Assembly: GCF_029167105.1 (NCBI RefSeq)
Contig: NZ_JARFML010000004.1
Coordinates: 186,001 to 250,000, forward strand
Direction: 5' to 3'
Origin: Bradyrhizobium yuanmingense
Lineage (GTDB): Bacteria; Pseudomonadota; Alphaproteobacteria; Rhizobiales; Xanthobacteraceae
DNA: 64,000 bases
Shown: positions 20,304 to 29,278 of the stretch, in pieces
Position numbering within the stretch: position 1 is the stretch's first letter
Layout: every line of letters starts with the position of its first letter
Position numbers and translations under genes: made by a program
The notes under the pieces: model-generated
Database searches by the model: none
What the model saw: the letters and a program-made list of their open reading frames with translations, nothing else
Told to the model about the DNA's origin: nothing

Positions 20304-22019
20304 CTAGCGCGCCGGCGGCCTATCTGCCTGAGAAACCGCGGATTTATCCTCCGCGCTCGACAGCGAGGTTTGCTCGATCGCGCGTGCGCCGGGCTCCTCG
20401 CGACGCTTCGGAGCATCTTCACGTTTTGTTGTACCGGGGGCAGCAGCGACCGGCGTCGCGCTGTCGGCGGGAACAGCCATGACGGCGGCAAACGCGTCGG
20501 CCTGGCCCTCTCCGAAGAGGTCGTCACGCCCGGGAGAGCCGAGGTCGCGTGCGGTCTTCACCAGCGTCATGCGCAGCGCTTCCGGCTTGAGTGCGTGGTT
20601 GCGCTCGAGCAGCAGCGCCGCGACGCCTGAGACATAGGCGGCCGAGAACGAGGTTCCCGACGTCACCTGGTATTTACCGTCGGGTGCCGGCAGGAAGATG
20701 TCGACGCCGGGGGCCGCGACGGCGATGTAGTTGCCGCGGTTGGAGGCGGAGAACAGCCTGTCCTGCCGATCGGTCGCGGTGACCGCAATCACGTTGGGGT
20801 TGGCCGCCGGATAGAGCGGCGGCGATTTCGCCCCGGCATTGCCGGCGGCCGCGATCAGCACGAGACCACGCGCGGCCGTCGCCGCGATCGCGCGCTCGAT
20901 CACCGCGTCCTTCGGACCGGCAAAGCTCATATTGACGATCTGCGCGCCGTGCTCGGCGGCGTAATTCAGGGAACGCAGGATGATGTAGGACGAGCTCTCG
21001 GCACCGCCATTGGCACCGCCGAAGGCCCGGATGGCGATGATGCGGGCTTCGGGCGCGCTGCCCATCAGACGGGCATGAGCCGCGATCGCCCCGGCGATGC
21101 CGGTGCCATGGACGTGCGGCCCTTCGGCACTGCCGAGCGCGTCGAAATTGTCGGCGACGGAATTGGCGAGCTCGGGATGCCGGGCGTCGACGCCGGAATC
21201 GATCACGGCGATCGTGACGTTGGCCCCGTGCGCCAACGTATGCGCCTGCGGCAGGCGCAGCTTTGCCAGCGCGTATTGCGCAGGATCGCCCTCGGTGGCG
21301 GCCGACGATTTCTGGTCCTGGAGCACGTAGCGGAAGTTCGGCTGCAGCGAGCGCACGCTGCCGTCGGCCGCGAATTCGCGCCGGACGGTCTCGTAGGGCC
21401 GGCCGTCGGCGATGCGGAACAGGCCGAACGTGGCTCCGATCAGCGGGAAATTCTCGGAAGCGAGGCGGGTCAGGCCGTGGCGACGCGCCAGCTCGTCGGC
21501 CTCGGCCGGCGACAGCGCGCCGTCGATCTCGGCGACGAATTCGCCTGCGAAGCTGCGCGAGATCAGCGCCACCGGCGTGTTGTTCCCGCGCCCTTTGCCG
21601 GCGCTCTTCTTGCCGGATTTTCCGGTGCCCTCGCCGCCCGCGTTCGGCTGCGCCAGACACTCGCCGTCGCCACTGCGATAGGGCGCGGTGCAGGCCGGAT
21701 AGAGGTTCGGCGAGTAACGTGCATAGGGCAGCACCGGCGTCGTCGGCCGGATGCGCGACGTCGTGGTATGGGGAATGGTCGCCATCGTCCGCGGACCGCG
21801 GCCAACGCTCACCGCGCGCGCAGCGATGTTAGGGCTGACCCGCGGGGTGATGTTTGGAGAGACGGTCGGCGTGCGCGAGGGAACGCTGATCGTCGGCGTG
21901 CGCATGATCGCCTGCGCCTGCGCAAGCTCCACGCCGAAACAGGAGGCGACCAGAAGCGCAACGCCGACGGATGAAGCGCGGACCCCAGTGCGCACCCTGC
22001 TCTCGGATTTGCCCATCAT
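20304..22019 (-). CDS. Exported S8 (subtilisin-like) serine peptidase
   Basis: This 571-residue protein has an N-terminal signal (VGVALLVASCFGVELAQA), a low-complexity Thr/Pro linker, an inhibitor-like prodomain at about residues 158-233 (FVAEIDGALSPAEADELA to VRSLQPNFRYVLQ), and a peptidase domain at 250-485. The catalytic triad is Asp274 in VIDSGVD, His304 in HGTGIAG and Ser457 in SGTSFSAA, with oxyanion Asn393 in AAGN. The fold is complete, so activity is expected. A charged tail of about 60 residues follows. It is the last gene of the operon with the ECF sigma factor and its anti-sigma factor, starting 16 bp after the anti-sigma stop. Confidence 0.93.
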   Translation of the reverse strand: MMGKSESRVRTGVRASSVGVALLVASCFGVELAQAQAIMRTPTISVPSRTPTVSPNITPRVSPNIAARAVSVGRGPRTMATIPHTTTSRIRPTTPVLPYARYSPNLYPACTAPYRSGDGECLAQPNAGGEGTGKSGKKSAGKGRGNNTPVALISRSFAGEFVAEIDGALSPAEADELARRHGLTRLASENFPLIGATFGLFRIADGRPYETVRREFAADGSVRSLQPNFRYVLQDQKSSAATEGDPAQYALAKLRLPQAHTLAHGANVTIAVIDSGVDARHPELANSVADNFDALGSAEGPHVHGTGIAGAIAAHARLMGSAPEARIIAIRAFGGANGGAESSSYIILRSLNYAAEHGAQIVNMSFAGPKDAVIERAIAATAARGLVLIAAAGNAGAKSPPLYPAANPNVIAVTATDRQDRLFSASNRGNYIAVAAPGVDIFLPAPDGKYQVTSGTSFSAAYVSGVAALLLERNHALKPEALRMTLVKTARDLGSPGRDDLFGEGQADAFAAVMAVPADSATPVAAAPGTTKREDAPKRREEPGARAIEQTSLSSAEDKSAVSQADRPPAR

Positions 22020-22035
22020 CGGCTCGGCGGCGCGC

Positions 22036-22731
22036 CTAGGGCGCCGCGACGGCGAGGTTGACGAACTTCTCGCGCTGCATCCTGCCGAGCAGCGAAGCGA
22101 GCTCGTCCTGGCTCATCGCCTTGTCGAACTGGAGGCGGAACATGCCGCCCTTGGCATCGCCGATGATCGAAGCCTGGTAGCTGTCGAGCAGCGCGGTGAT
22201 GTCGGCGACGCGCGCCTCGGGGGTGAAGCGCACCAGCGCGCGCGACGGCGCGGCGGCGCTACCAAGCTCGCGCGTGATCGGTGCGCTGGTCGAGAGCGAA
22301 GCGGTCTGGAAGGTCGCCGGCTGGTTCTTCATCAGCACGGCGCCGATGATGCCGGCCTGCAGCACGAGCGCGACGGCACCGAGGCTCGCCGACCACGCCA
22401 GCGTGCGCGGCGACAGGCTCGCGAAGAAGGTCGAGATACGCGCCGACAGCGGCAGCGAGCCGCTCGCCCTCGCCGGCTCGGCATCGATCGCGGCGAACAG
22501 CTTCTGCATCGCGCGCGCCGACGGAGCGCCCAGGCTCTCGTTCAGATGAATGGTCTCTTCGTACTCGCCGCGGATCGCCGCATATTGCTTCGCCAGGTCC
22601 GGATCGCGCGCCAGCGCTTCCTCGACACGGCGCGCATCGCGCGCGTTCAGCGTGCCGGCAGCGTGCCAGGGCAGCAGCAGTTCAATTTCACTGGGCTCTT
22701 GCTCCAGCATCTTCTTGCTCAAAGCCATCAT
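22036..22731 (-). CDS. Anti-sigma factor with periplasmic prodomain-like domain
   Basis: This is a 231-residue single-pass membrane protein. Residues 1-80 resemble an anti-sigma domain (IELLLPWHAAGTLNARDARR), but the zinc-binding HxxxCxxC motif is absent. A membrane segment (TLAWSASLGAVALVLQAGII) lies at about residues 115-138. The periplasmic part (ALVRFTPEARVADITALLDS to REKFVNLAVAAP) has the beta-alpha-beta-beta-alpha-beta pattern of subtilase prodomains. The start is the ATG at 22731, whose ATGA overlaps the sigma-factor stop. It should hold the sigma factor at the membrane; the periplasmic domain suggests a link with the subtilase encoded next. Confidence 0.8.
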   Translation of the reverse strand: MMALSKKMLEQEPSEIELLLPWHAAGTLNARDARRVEEALARDPDLAKQYAAIRGEYEETIHLNESLGAPSARAMQKLFAAIDAEPARASGSLPLSARISTFFASLSPRTLAWSASLGAVALVLQAGIIGAVLMKNQPATFQTASLSTSAPITRELGSAAAPSRALVRFTPEARVADITALLDSYQASIIGDAKGGMFRLQFDKAMSQDELASLLGRMQREKFVNLAVAAP

Positions 22732-23297
22732 GGCCAGCCTCGCTCGACGCCGGCTGCCTTCAGCAGTTCGGCCAGTTTCTTGCGCGCATAGAACAAGCGC
22801 GTCTTCACAGTGTTCTCCGGTATCCCGACGATTTCGGCCACCTCTTCCACGGACTTCTCGTGGTAGTAGACGAGATCGACGATTTCCCGATGATCCGGCG
22901 AGAGGCCCGTCAGACACTCCCGCAACGCCTCACTGGTATCCTTCTTCTGCACCACCGTTTCCGGATCGTCGGATGTATCCTCGATCGCGTTGGCGGCGTC
23001 TTCGTCCAGCTCGAAATCCTTCCTGCGCCGGAGCGCAGACAGGGCCTTGAATCGGGTGATTGCCAGCAGCCAGGTGGAAACGGCAGATCGGCCCTCGAAT
23101 TTGCCCGCTTGACGCCAGACGTCGAGAAACACCTCGCTGATGAGGTCTTCCGCCGCCTGCTCGTCCCGCACGAGCCTCAGCCCGAACCTGTAAACCCTGA
23201 CATGGTGCCGCCCGTACAGCACCTGCATGGCGAGCCGGTCACCTTGAGCGATCCTGGCGATCAGGATCTCGTCTGAAGCCGCCTGTGCCGCGCTCAA
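22728..23297 (-). CDS. ECF-type RNA polymerase sigma factor
   Basis: This 189-residue protein has both ECF regions. Region 2 shows LYGRHHVRVYRFGLRLV and AEDLISEVFLDVWRQAGKF, with STWLLAITRFKALSALRRRK for -10 recognition. Region 4 shows LSPDHREIVDLVYYHEKSVE and the helix-turn-helix VAEIVGIPENTVKTRLFYAR. No ATG fits the N-terminus; a TTG at 23297 begins the frame, which may lower translation. It heads the operon with the anti-sigma and subtilase genes and overlaps the anti-sigma start by 4 bp. Auto-activation from the 23298-23734 region is likely but no promoter was identified. Confidence 0.9.
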   Translation of the reverse strand: MSAAQAASDEILIARIAQGDRLAMQVLYGRHHVRVYRFGLRLVRDEQAAEDLISEVFLDVWRQAGKFEGRSAVSTWLLAITRFKALSALRRRKDFELDEDAANAIEDTSDDPETVVQKKDTSEALRECLTGLSPDHREIVDLVYYHEKSVEEVAEIVGIPENTVKTRLFYARKKLAELLKAAGVERGWP

Positions 23298-23734
23298 TGG
23301 CCGTCTCGCAAGGTTGGTCGGGTCGATGCGGTGGACGGTTCGATGTGGGGGGCAAAATTGTTCAACCTACCGCAGTCATACGGGGGCTTGTGTGAGCTAC
23401 CCCACATACGGGCATTTTTCTTGTTCCACCCGTGGTGGTCAGCGTCGCTAGTCCGAATCGGTATCATAATACTGCGATATTCCCTGCGGAATGCCTGCCC
23501 GGACATAGGCAGCCCGGCCTCATCCGGCTCCATAGCAGCCCCGCACCACCTTTGTCGCGCAAAGCCTTGCTTCGGCTCGACCGCAGCGCACACGATGCGT
23601 GATCATCGGTAAAATTCTCACGCTCGATGATCGCCTTGTTCCCTGCTGCACGGTTCGGATTCGATTTCAAAGGATACCAAACCTAAAGGCTTGCCACGTA
23701 GGTTTTTACGCTGACATCCACCATTGGCGGGACC
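23298..23734. other. 437-bp divergent intergenic region
   Basis: This gap separates the ECF sigma operon (minus) from the diguanylate cyclase gene (plus) and should hold both promoters. It is AT-richer than its flanks, with tracts such as CAAAATTGTTCAACC near 23350. I see no confident -35/-10 pair, hairpin, RNA gene or coding frame. Confidence 0.5.
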
Positions 23735-24892
23735 ATGGGTACGGCCGCGACGTCCTTTCCGGAGAGGAATGCCGCAGAGGTCGCGGATCTCGTCCTCGCG
23801 CCCGAGACGACGGCTCCCGAGGTCAGGGCGCGCCGCGTCTGGCAGCGCCGCCAGATGTATATCGGCCAGGTCGCGAGCTACTCGCTGGGCGGCGCGGTCC
23901 TGCTGCTCTACGCCTATGACGGCGCGGTCTCCATGGCCGTTCCGACGCTGTTCTGGCTCGGCGGCCTTCTGATCATCGGGACTTTCACGGTGCTGTCGGA
24001 GGCCGGTTTCGGCGACCGTTTCGACGATCATTACCTCACCGTCTATCAGATCTCGGCGCATATGGCGCTGCAACTGGTGTTCCTGCTCGCGGTGCCCGCC
24101 GTCGGGGTCGCGTTCCTTGCCGTATTGTTTCTGATCTTCGCGTTCGGCACGCTGCGGATGACGTCGAGCCAGGCCATGCTCACCTGGGGTCTCGCCACCT
24201 GCGGGCTCACCGCGGTGTTCCTGGGATCGGACCTGCCGATCGGACTGCCGGTCGCGACCCGGCTGCAGCGGACCGCCTCGATGCTCTGCTTCGTGCTGGT
24301 GATCGGGCAGTGCGCCTTCCTCGGCCTGTTCGGCGCCACGTTACGCAAGATCCTGTACAAGCGCAGCATCGAATTGAAGGCCGCCTATAGACGCATCGAG
24401 GAACTGGCCGAGCTCGACGAGCTCACCGGCTCCTACAACCGCCGCTGCATCATGCGGCTTCTCGACACCGAGATCGAAAAGTCGCGGCTGGCATCCACGC
24501 CCTTCGCGATCGCGCTGATCGATCTCGACTGGTTCAAGCGCATCAACGACGCTTACGGCCATCCCATTGGCGATGAGGTGCTGCGCACCTTCGCGATCAC
24601 GATCTTCGCCAACATCCGCCCGTCCGACAGCTTCGGCCGCTACGGCGGCGAGGAATTCCTCCTGCTGATGCCGGACACGTCGGGCGAAGCCGCGCAGCGC
24701 ATGCTCGAGCGCTTGCGCAGCATCGTCGCCGATCTCGACTGGAGCGCATTTTCGCTCGGCATGCGCGTGACCATTTCTGCCGGCGTCGTGACGTTGCGCG
24801 AGGCCGATACTGCCGACACGTTTCTCGCGCGCGCCGACAACGCGCTCTATTCCGCCAAGGCGCAAGGGCGCAACCGAATTGCAACCAGCTGA
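23735..24892 (+). CDS. Membrane-bound diguanylate cyclase (GGDEF)
   Basis: This 385-residue protein has an N-terminal membrane region of about six hydrophobic segments (residues 42-205) followed by a GGDEF domain (220-385). The active-site motif is GGEEF at residues 304-308. The feedback I-site RxxD is present as RPSD at 295-298, exactly five residues before it. DELTGSYNRR and LIDLDWFKRINDAYGH are the usual substrate and metal-binding blocks. It is therefore expected to make cyclic di-GMP and to be product-inhibited. No EAL domain is present. The sensor region has no named fold. Confidence 0.94.
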   Translation: MGTAATSFPERNAAEVADLVLAPETTAPEVRARRVWQRRQMYIGQVASYSLGGAVLLLYAYDGAVSMAVPTLFWLGGLLIIGTFTVLSEAGFGDRFDDHYLTVYQISAHMALQLVFLLAVPAVGVAFLAVLFLIFAFGTLRMTSSQAMLTWGLATCGLTAVFLGSDLPIGLPVATRLQRTASMLCFVLVIGQCAFLGLFGATLRKILYKRSIELKAAYRRIEELAELDELTGSYNRRCIMRLLDTEIEKSRLASTPFAIALIDLDWFKRINDAYGHPIGDEVLRTFAITIFANIRPSDSFGRYGGEEFLLLMPDTSGEAAQRMLERLRSIVADLDWSAFSLGMRVTISAGVVTLREADTADTFLARADNALYSAKAQGRNRIATS

Positions 24893-24955
24893 CCAATCCA
24901 TTTTCTTCCGGCACGGCTGAAGCCGCCGCCGGAGCAAACGCTCCAGGACAGGGCA

Positions 24956-26059
24956 ATGAGATCCCATTCCGCAAGACCATCCGATAGTCTGCTCGACGAA
25001 TTGCAGGCTGCCCTCTCGCACGGCACCGTCGCACGCCGGGTGGAGACGCTGCGCCGCGTCACCGATCTCTTCGTGGGCAACGCGGTCGACTATTCCGACG
25101 ACCATATCCGCGTGTTCGACGACGTGTTCCAGTGCCTGATCGAGCAGATCGAGACATCGGCCAAAGCGCTGCTCGCCGAACGGCTCGCGCCGATCGCTGC
25201 TGCGCCGCCTCAGATCATCCGCACGCTCGCGCTCGACGAGGTGATCGAGGTCTCCGGCCCCGTGCTGTCGAAGTCGGAGCGGCTGGATGAGGCAACATTG
25301 GTCGAGATCGCGCGCACCAGGGGCCAGGCGCATCTCAAGGCGATCTCGCTGCGGCGGACGCTGTCGGAAGCGCTGACCGACGTGCTGGTGGCGCGGGGCA
25401 ACGAGGACGTGGTGCAGTCGACCGTCGGCAATCCGGGCGCGCGGCTCTCGGAGGAAAGTTTCGCCGACCTCGTCGTCCGTGCCGAGCGCGACGACGACCT
25501 CGCCGGCTGCATCGGCCTGCGGCCCGACCTGCCGCGCCATCACTATCTGAGGCTGGTCGCCAAGGCATCCTCGAGCGTGCGCAGGAAGCTCGCGGCTGCG
25601 CATCCCGAGCTCGCGGACGAGGTGTCGAGGGCCGTCGAGGAAGCGGCCCAACGGGTTCGCGCCGTCGCCAGGACGAAACAGACGGAGATGGCTCGCGCGC
25701 TGGTGAAGTCGCTGCACGAGGACGGCCGCCTCAACGAGCTCCAGGTCGCCACCTTCGCCGAGCAGGGCAAGTTCGACGAGACGAACGCGGCGCTGGCCGC
25801 ACTCGCAGGGATCGCGGTCGAGACCGCCGAGACCATGATGATCGAGAGCCGCACCGAAGGCGTGATGATCCTCGCCAAGGCCGCGGGCATGCAATGGTCG
25901 AGCGTGCGCGCCATCATCGCCTTGCGCGAGAAGCTCTCCGGCGGGTCGCAGACCGACATGCTGAAGCTGCGCGACACCTATGAGGCGCTGCGCTCATCGA
26001 CCGCGCAACAGGTGCTGCGCTTCCACCGCATGCAGTTGCACGCGACGCCGGAGGCGTGA
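24956..26059 (+). CDS. DUF2336 domain protein
   Basis: This 367-residue cytoplasmic protein fits the DUF2336 family, which is common in alphaproteobacteria. It is almost wholly helical. The central region carries the family-typical ALDEVIEVSGPVLSKSERLDE and EIARTRGQAHLKAIS stretches, followed by LAARGN-type and NPGARLSEESFADLV motifs. The repeat-like helical pairs suggest a HEAT-type scaffold. DUF2336 proteins often sit near cyclic di-GMP or motility genes; here the diguanylate cyclase ends 63 bp upstream on the same strand. A shared signalling role is inference. Confidence 0.85.
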   Translation: MRSHSARPSDSLLDELQAALSHGTVARRVETLRRVTDLFVGNAVDYSDDHIRVFDDVFQCLIEQIETSAKALLAERLAPIAAAPPQIIRTLALDEVIEVSGPVLSKSERLDEATLVEIARTRGQAHLKAISLRRTLSEALTDVLVARGNEDVVQSTVGNPGARLSEESFADLVVRAERDDDLAGCIGLRPDLPRHHYLRLVAKASSSVRRKLAAAHPELADEVSRAVEEAAQRVRAVARTKQTEMARALVKSLHEDGRLNELQVATFAEQGKFDETNAALAALAGIAVETAETMMIESRTEGVMILAKAAGMQWSSVRAIIALREKLSGGSQTDMLKLRDTYEALRSSTAQQVLRFHRMQLHATPEA

Positions 26060-26069
26060 AGCCGGCGCG

Positions 26070-26708
26070 CTAATACCGCAAGACCCTCGATCCGACCGCC
26101 GCGCCGATCGCCGTCACCAGCGCGGTCGCGAGCGTGTACCAGGTCGCGACGAACAGCGGGGAATCGTCGGTGCAGTGCGCGGCATAGAGGGTCGCCGCAA
26201 GTCCCGCCGACACCAGCCCTGCGAGCGCTCCGGCGAGCGCGGGACGAGACGGCGCGCCGTGGCGCAGGCCGAACAGCGCCCCCGCAAGCAGCGGCAGCGC
26301 CATTGCGGGGATCGCGACCATGCAGACCCTGGAGTTCTTACCCACCAGGCGCATCGCCATCGGCATCGCCGGCGCCATCATCGCCTCGCTGCCGATCGCC
26401 ACGGCGAGCAGCCCGACGGGAAGCAGCAGCAGCCAGCCCCAGCCGCGCAGCAGGGCTTCGGGACGCGACAAATGAAGGCTGACGATGATGGCGGGGATTG
26501 CGAGCGACAACGTCACCGCGAACTTCATGTCGAAGAACGGGTTGCGCATGGCGCTCATGACGTCGGCGCGCACGCCGAAGAACGTCGCAAAGATCAGGAT
26601 CGACAGCGGCGCAGCCACCAGCAGCGCCATGCTCAGCACCGCGCCGACGCGGGGCGCGCGGTGCGGATTGTCGGCGGCGAGCGAGCGAATGAGTTGATCG
26701 GTGTCCAT
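26070..26708 (-). CDS. NrsF-type (DUF1109) membrane anti-sigma factor
   Basis: This 212-residue protein has six hydrophobic segments and matches DUF1109/NrsF. The N-terminal MDTDQLIRSLAADNPHRAPR is the typical cytoplasmic start, and the helices follow at regular spacing (VLSMALLVAAPLSILIFATF, KFAVTLSLAIPAIIVSL, and so on). A lone Cys pair (VCMVAI; AAHCTDDS) lies in the second half; in Caulobacter NrsF, Cys residues are involved in metal response. The start is the ATG at 26708, 2 bp after the sigma-factor stop. It should hold the ECF sigma factor inactive. Confidence 0.88.
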   Translation of the reverse strand: MDTDQLIRSLAADNPHRAPRVGAVLSMALLVAAPLSILIFATFFGVRADVMSAMRNPFFDMKFAVTLSLAIPAIIVSLHLSRPEALLRGWGWLLLLPVGLLAVAIGSEAMMAPAMPMAMRLVGKNSRVCMVAIPAMALPLLAGALFGLRHGAPSRPALAGALAGLVSAGLAATLYAAHCTDDSPLFVATWYTLATALVTAIGAAVGSRVLRY

Positions 26709-26710
26709 GA

Positions 26711-27256
26711 TCAATGGTCCCGCAATTTGGCGGTCAGCGCCGCAAGTCCGCGATGCAGCGCGACCCGGACCGCACCCTCGCTCATCGACAACCTTGCCGC
26801 CGTATCCTTGATCGAGGCGGCCTCGACCGCGATCGATTGCAGCACGTCGCGCTGACGCTGCGGCAGGGTTCCGAGCTGGGCGGCGACCTCGCCGGCCGAA
26901 GCGGTGTCCTGCGGCGCCTCGCCCGGCAGCGTCTCGGCGAAATCGTCGATGTTGACGAACACGCGCCTGCCGCGCCGCCGGAGCGCATCGATCAGCTTGT
27001 TGCGGCCGATCGCAAACAGCCAGGGCGCGAAGGGGGCTTCGCTGTCCCAGGTATGCCGCTTCAGATGTACCGCCAACAGAATCTCCTGCACGATATCCTC
27101 GGCCTGGTCGGGCGGCTGACCCGCCCGCGCCAGGCCACGCCTCGCGGCTGCCCGCAGCACCGGCGTGACCGCCTTCAACAGACGATGATACGCCGCATCA
27201 TCGCCAGCCATGGCCGACCGCATCAGGCCGGTCCATTCGTCCTCACGTCCGCGCAC
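26711..27256 (-). CDS. ECF-type sigma factor partnered with NrsF
   Basis: This 181-residue ECF sigma factor shows region 2 (LLKAVTPVLRAAARRGLARA, DQAEDIVQEILLAVHLKRHT, FAPWLFAIGRNKLIDALRRR) and region 4 (LGTLPQRQRDVLQSIAVE, IKDTAARLSMSEGAVRVALH). It belongs with the NrsF-linked group by its neighbour. The start codon is a GTG at 27256, preceded by GAGGGG on the minus strand at fair spacing. The target genes are not evident nearby. A perfect 7-bp inverted repeat lies about 60 bp upstream (27317-27332). Confidence 0.88.
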   Translation of the reverse strand: MRGREDEWTGLMRSAMAGDDAAYHRLLKAVTPVLRAAARRGLARAGQPPDQAEDIVQEILLAVHLKRHTWDSEAPFAPWLFAIGRNKLIDALRRRGRRVFVNIDDFAETLPGEAPQDTASAGEVAAQLGTLPQRQRDVLQSIAVEAASIKDTAARLSMSEGAVRVALHRGLAALTAKLRDH

Positions 27257-27316
27257 CCGCGCCCCTCACCATGCAATTCGGCCGCTCTTTCAATTTGTTA
27301 CGCGGGCACCAAAATT

Positions 27317-27332
27317 ATCACGAGTTCGTGAT
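27317..27332. promoter_or_regulatory. Short inverted repeat, possible operator
   Basis: Arms ATCACGA and TCGTGAT surround a 2-bp spacer (GT). The site lies in the 290-bp gap between the divergent NrsF-linked sigma gene and the secreted-protein gene at 27547. The symmetry is compatible with a dimeric repressor or activator, but no regulator is assigned. Confidence 0.35.
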
Positions 27333-27546
27333 CAAGATCCGAGCCGCGCGACCGATGCGGCCGCAAACATCTGCGACGGCTCTTAACACCGATCGGTGCG
27401 TCCTGCATCGGGCGGGCGCTGCGGGAGGGGGTCTGCCGCGTTTTTGCCCGGTGTAGCCCGAAGATTCCCATTTTTTGCCCCGCTGTCGTCACGCCCCGGG
27501 GTCTCTGTTCGCTGCCGGGACGGGCGGAATTGGGGAGATCGTCGAC

Positions 27547-28203
27547 ATGATGAAAACCAGCGCGCGCGCGACCCTGATCGTTTTGGCCGGGCTTGTCTTG
27601 CTGTCCGGGGGCCTCGCACAGGCGGCGCCGAACGCGGCCGCAGGCAACAAATCGGAGAGCGCCGACAAAGGGGCGGATACGGCCAAGCACCGGCGCCAAG
27701 ACTCGCGCCGCACCGACAGCAGGAAGACGGGGCAGAAATCCGAGGACAAGGCCGACAAGAAGGACGCGGCGGCCAAGCCCGACGAGGCCAAGAACGACAA
27801 GACCGACAGCCAGGTCCCGGCCTCGAGCCAGCTGGCCCCGGAGGTCGCCAACGCCAATGCGCAGCTCGCCGCCGACACGCCGACTGCCGCGGCAGCCTCC
27901 GCGATGACGAACCGCGCCAACGACAACGTCCAGGCAGCCGCCGATAATACCAGCGCCGAGAACCCCGAAAGCCAGGTCGTCGCGCCCGATCAACTCAACG
28001 ACATCGATCGGGCCTTGCAGGAGACCTCGCCGCCGCAGAAGGCGGTGATCGCCGCAACCGAGGCGCAGCCGCGGCCGGCGCCGGTGATGGCCAGCGCCCA
28101 GCAGAGCTCGGCCTGGGACCAGAGCTCCCTGATCGGCAAGATCTTCATCGGCGTCGGCACATTGCTGACCCTGGCCTCCGCCGCGCGCATGTTCATGGCC
28201 TGA
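27547..28203 (+). CDS. Secreted, charge-rich hypothetical protein
   Basis: This 218-residue protein has a signal peptide (ATLIVLAGLVLLSGGLAQAA) and a strongly charged Lys/Asp/Arg-rich region at about residues 33-85 (GADTAKHRRQDSRRTDSRK, DKADKKDAAAKPDEAKNDK). An Ala/Asn-rich middle follows. The C-terminus is hydrophobic (LIGKIFIGVGTLLTLASAAR), so the protein may be anchored at both ends or C-terminally. No enzymatic motif is visible. The start at 27547 is chosen because the signal peptide begins there. I do not recognise a family. Composition suggests a disordered spacer in the envelope. Confidence 0.65.
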   Translation: MMKTSARATLIVLAGLVLLSGGLAQAAPNAAAGNKSESADKGADTAKHRRQDSRRTDSRKTGQKSEDKADKKDAAAKPDEAKNDKTDSQVPASSQLAPEVANANAQLAADTPTAAAASAMTNRANDNVQAAADNTSAENPESQVVAPDQLNDIDRALQETSPPQKAVIAATEAQPRPAPVMASAQQSSAWDQSSLIGKIFIGVGTLLTLASAARMFMA

Positions 28204-28310
28204 TGGCCGGTTCCGCCGGGACGCGACCCCGCGCGTCCCGCGTCCGGCCCCCTTGAAGGCATCCGCGCCAGCGGGCACATTGCCCGCTCAATCGAAAGCG
28301 TGGGTGGAGC

Positions 28311-29090
28311 ATGAGCACGTTCGAACACATCATCGTCGAGAGCGTCGGCGCGGTCGGCATCGTCAAGCTGAACCGGCCGAAGATGCTCAACGCGCTCTCG
28401 TTCGGCGTCTTCCGCGAGATCGCCGCAGCGGTCGACGATCTCGAGGCCGATGACGCCATCGGCTGCATCGTCGTGACTGGCAACGAGAAGGCCTTTGCCG
28501 CCGGCGCCGACATCAAGGAGATGCAGCCCAAGGGCTTCATCGACATGTTCTCCGAGGATTTCGCCGCGATCGGCGGCGACCGCATCGCGCGCTGCCGCAA
28601 GCCGACCATCGCCGCGGTCGCCGGCTACGCGCTCGGCGGCGGCTGCGAGCTAGCGATGATGTGCGATTTCATCATCGCCGCCGAGACCGCGAGGTTCGGC
28701 CAGCCCGAGATCACGCTCGGCACCATTCCCGGCATCGGCGGTACCCAGCGGCTGACGCGCGCGATCGGCAAGTCCAAGGCCATGGACCTCTGCCTCACCG
28801 GCCGGATGATGGACGCCGCCGAAGCCGAGCGAAGCGGCCTGGTCAGCCGTATCGTACCCGCCGACAAGCTGATGGACGAGGTCATGGCGGCCGCCGAGAA
28901 GATCGCCGCGATGTCGCGCCCTGCGGCCGCGATGGCCAAGGAAGCGGTGAACCGCGCCTTCGAGACCACGCTCTCCGAAGGCATGAGCGTCGAACGCAAC
29001 CTGTTCCATTCGACCTTCGCGCTCGAGGACCGCTCGGAGGGCATGGCGGCGTTCATCGAGAAGCGCAAGCCTGTGAACAAGAACCGGTAG
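28311..29090 (+). CDS. Enoyl-CoA hydratase / crotonase family
   Basis: This 259-residue crotonase-fold protein shows [13 protein letters not shown] near the N-terminus, the first oxyanion motif [11 protein letters not shown] (residues 63-73), and [17 protein letters not shown] at about 104-120, where the Gly of GGG and the catalytic Glu (GGGCEL) lie. A second Glu-containing block, [20 protein letters not shown], follows. Both catalytic Glu positions of true hydratases are therefore present. It should hydrate 2-trans-enoyl-CoA in beta-oxidation or amino-acid catabolism. A GGTGGA lies 5 nt before the ATG. The neighbouring genes give no pathway. Confidence 0.93.
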   Translation: MSTFEHIIVESVGAVGIVKLNRPKMLNALSFGVFREIAAAVDDLEADDAIGCIVVTGNEKAFAAGADIKEMQPKGFIDMFSEDFAAIGGDRIARCRKPTIAAVAGYALGGGCELAMMCDFIIAAETARFGQPEITLGTIPGIGGTQRLTRAIGKSKAMDLCLTGRMMDAAEAERSGLVSRIVPADKLMDEVMAAAEKIAAMSRPAAAMAKEAVNRAFETTLSEGMSVERNLFHSTFALEDRSEGMAAFIEKRKPVNKNR

Positions 29091-29278
29091 CGCACGAGCC
29101 GGTCAGGCCAGCGTAAGGCTCTGGCGCTGTCCCGCGCACAGCCCTGTGACGCGCCTGCAACAAGCACGGAATACATGGGAGTTTTGCCCGCGGCAGTTTG
29201 CCTGCGGGACCTCGGCTGGCTAAACAGTTAAGAGGCCATCGTCGGCGGGGGCGGACAGCCGGGGTTAAGCGGGATTAC

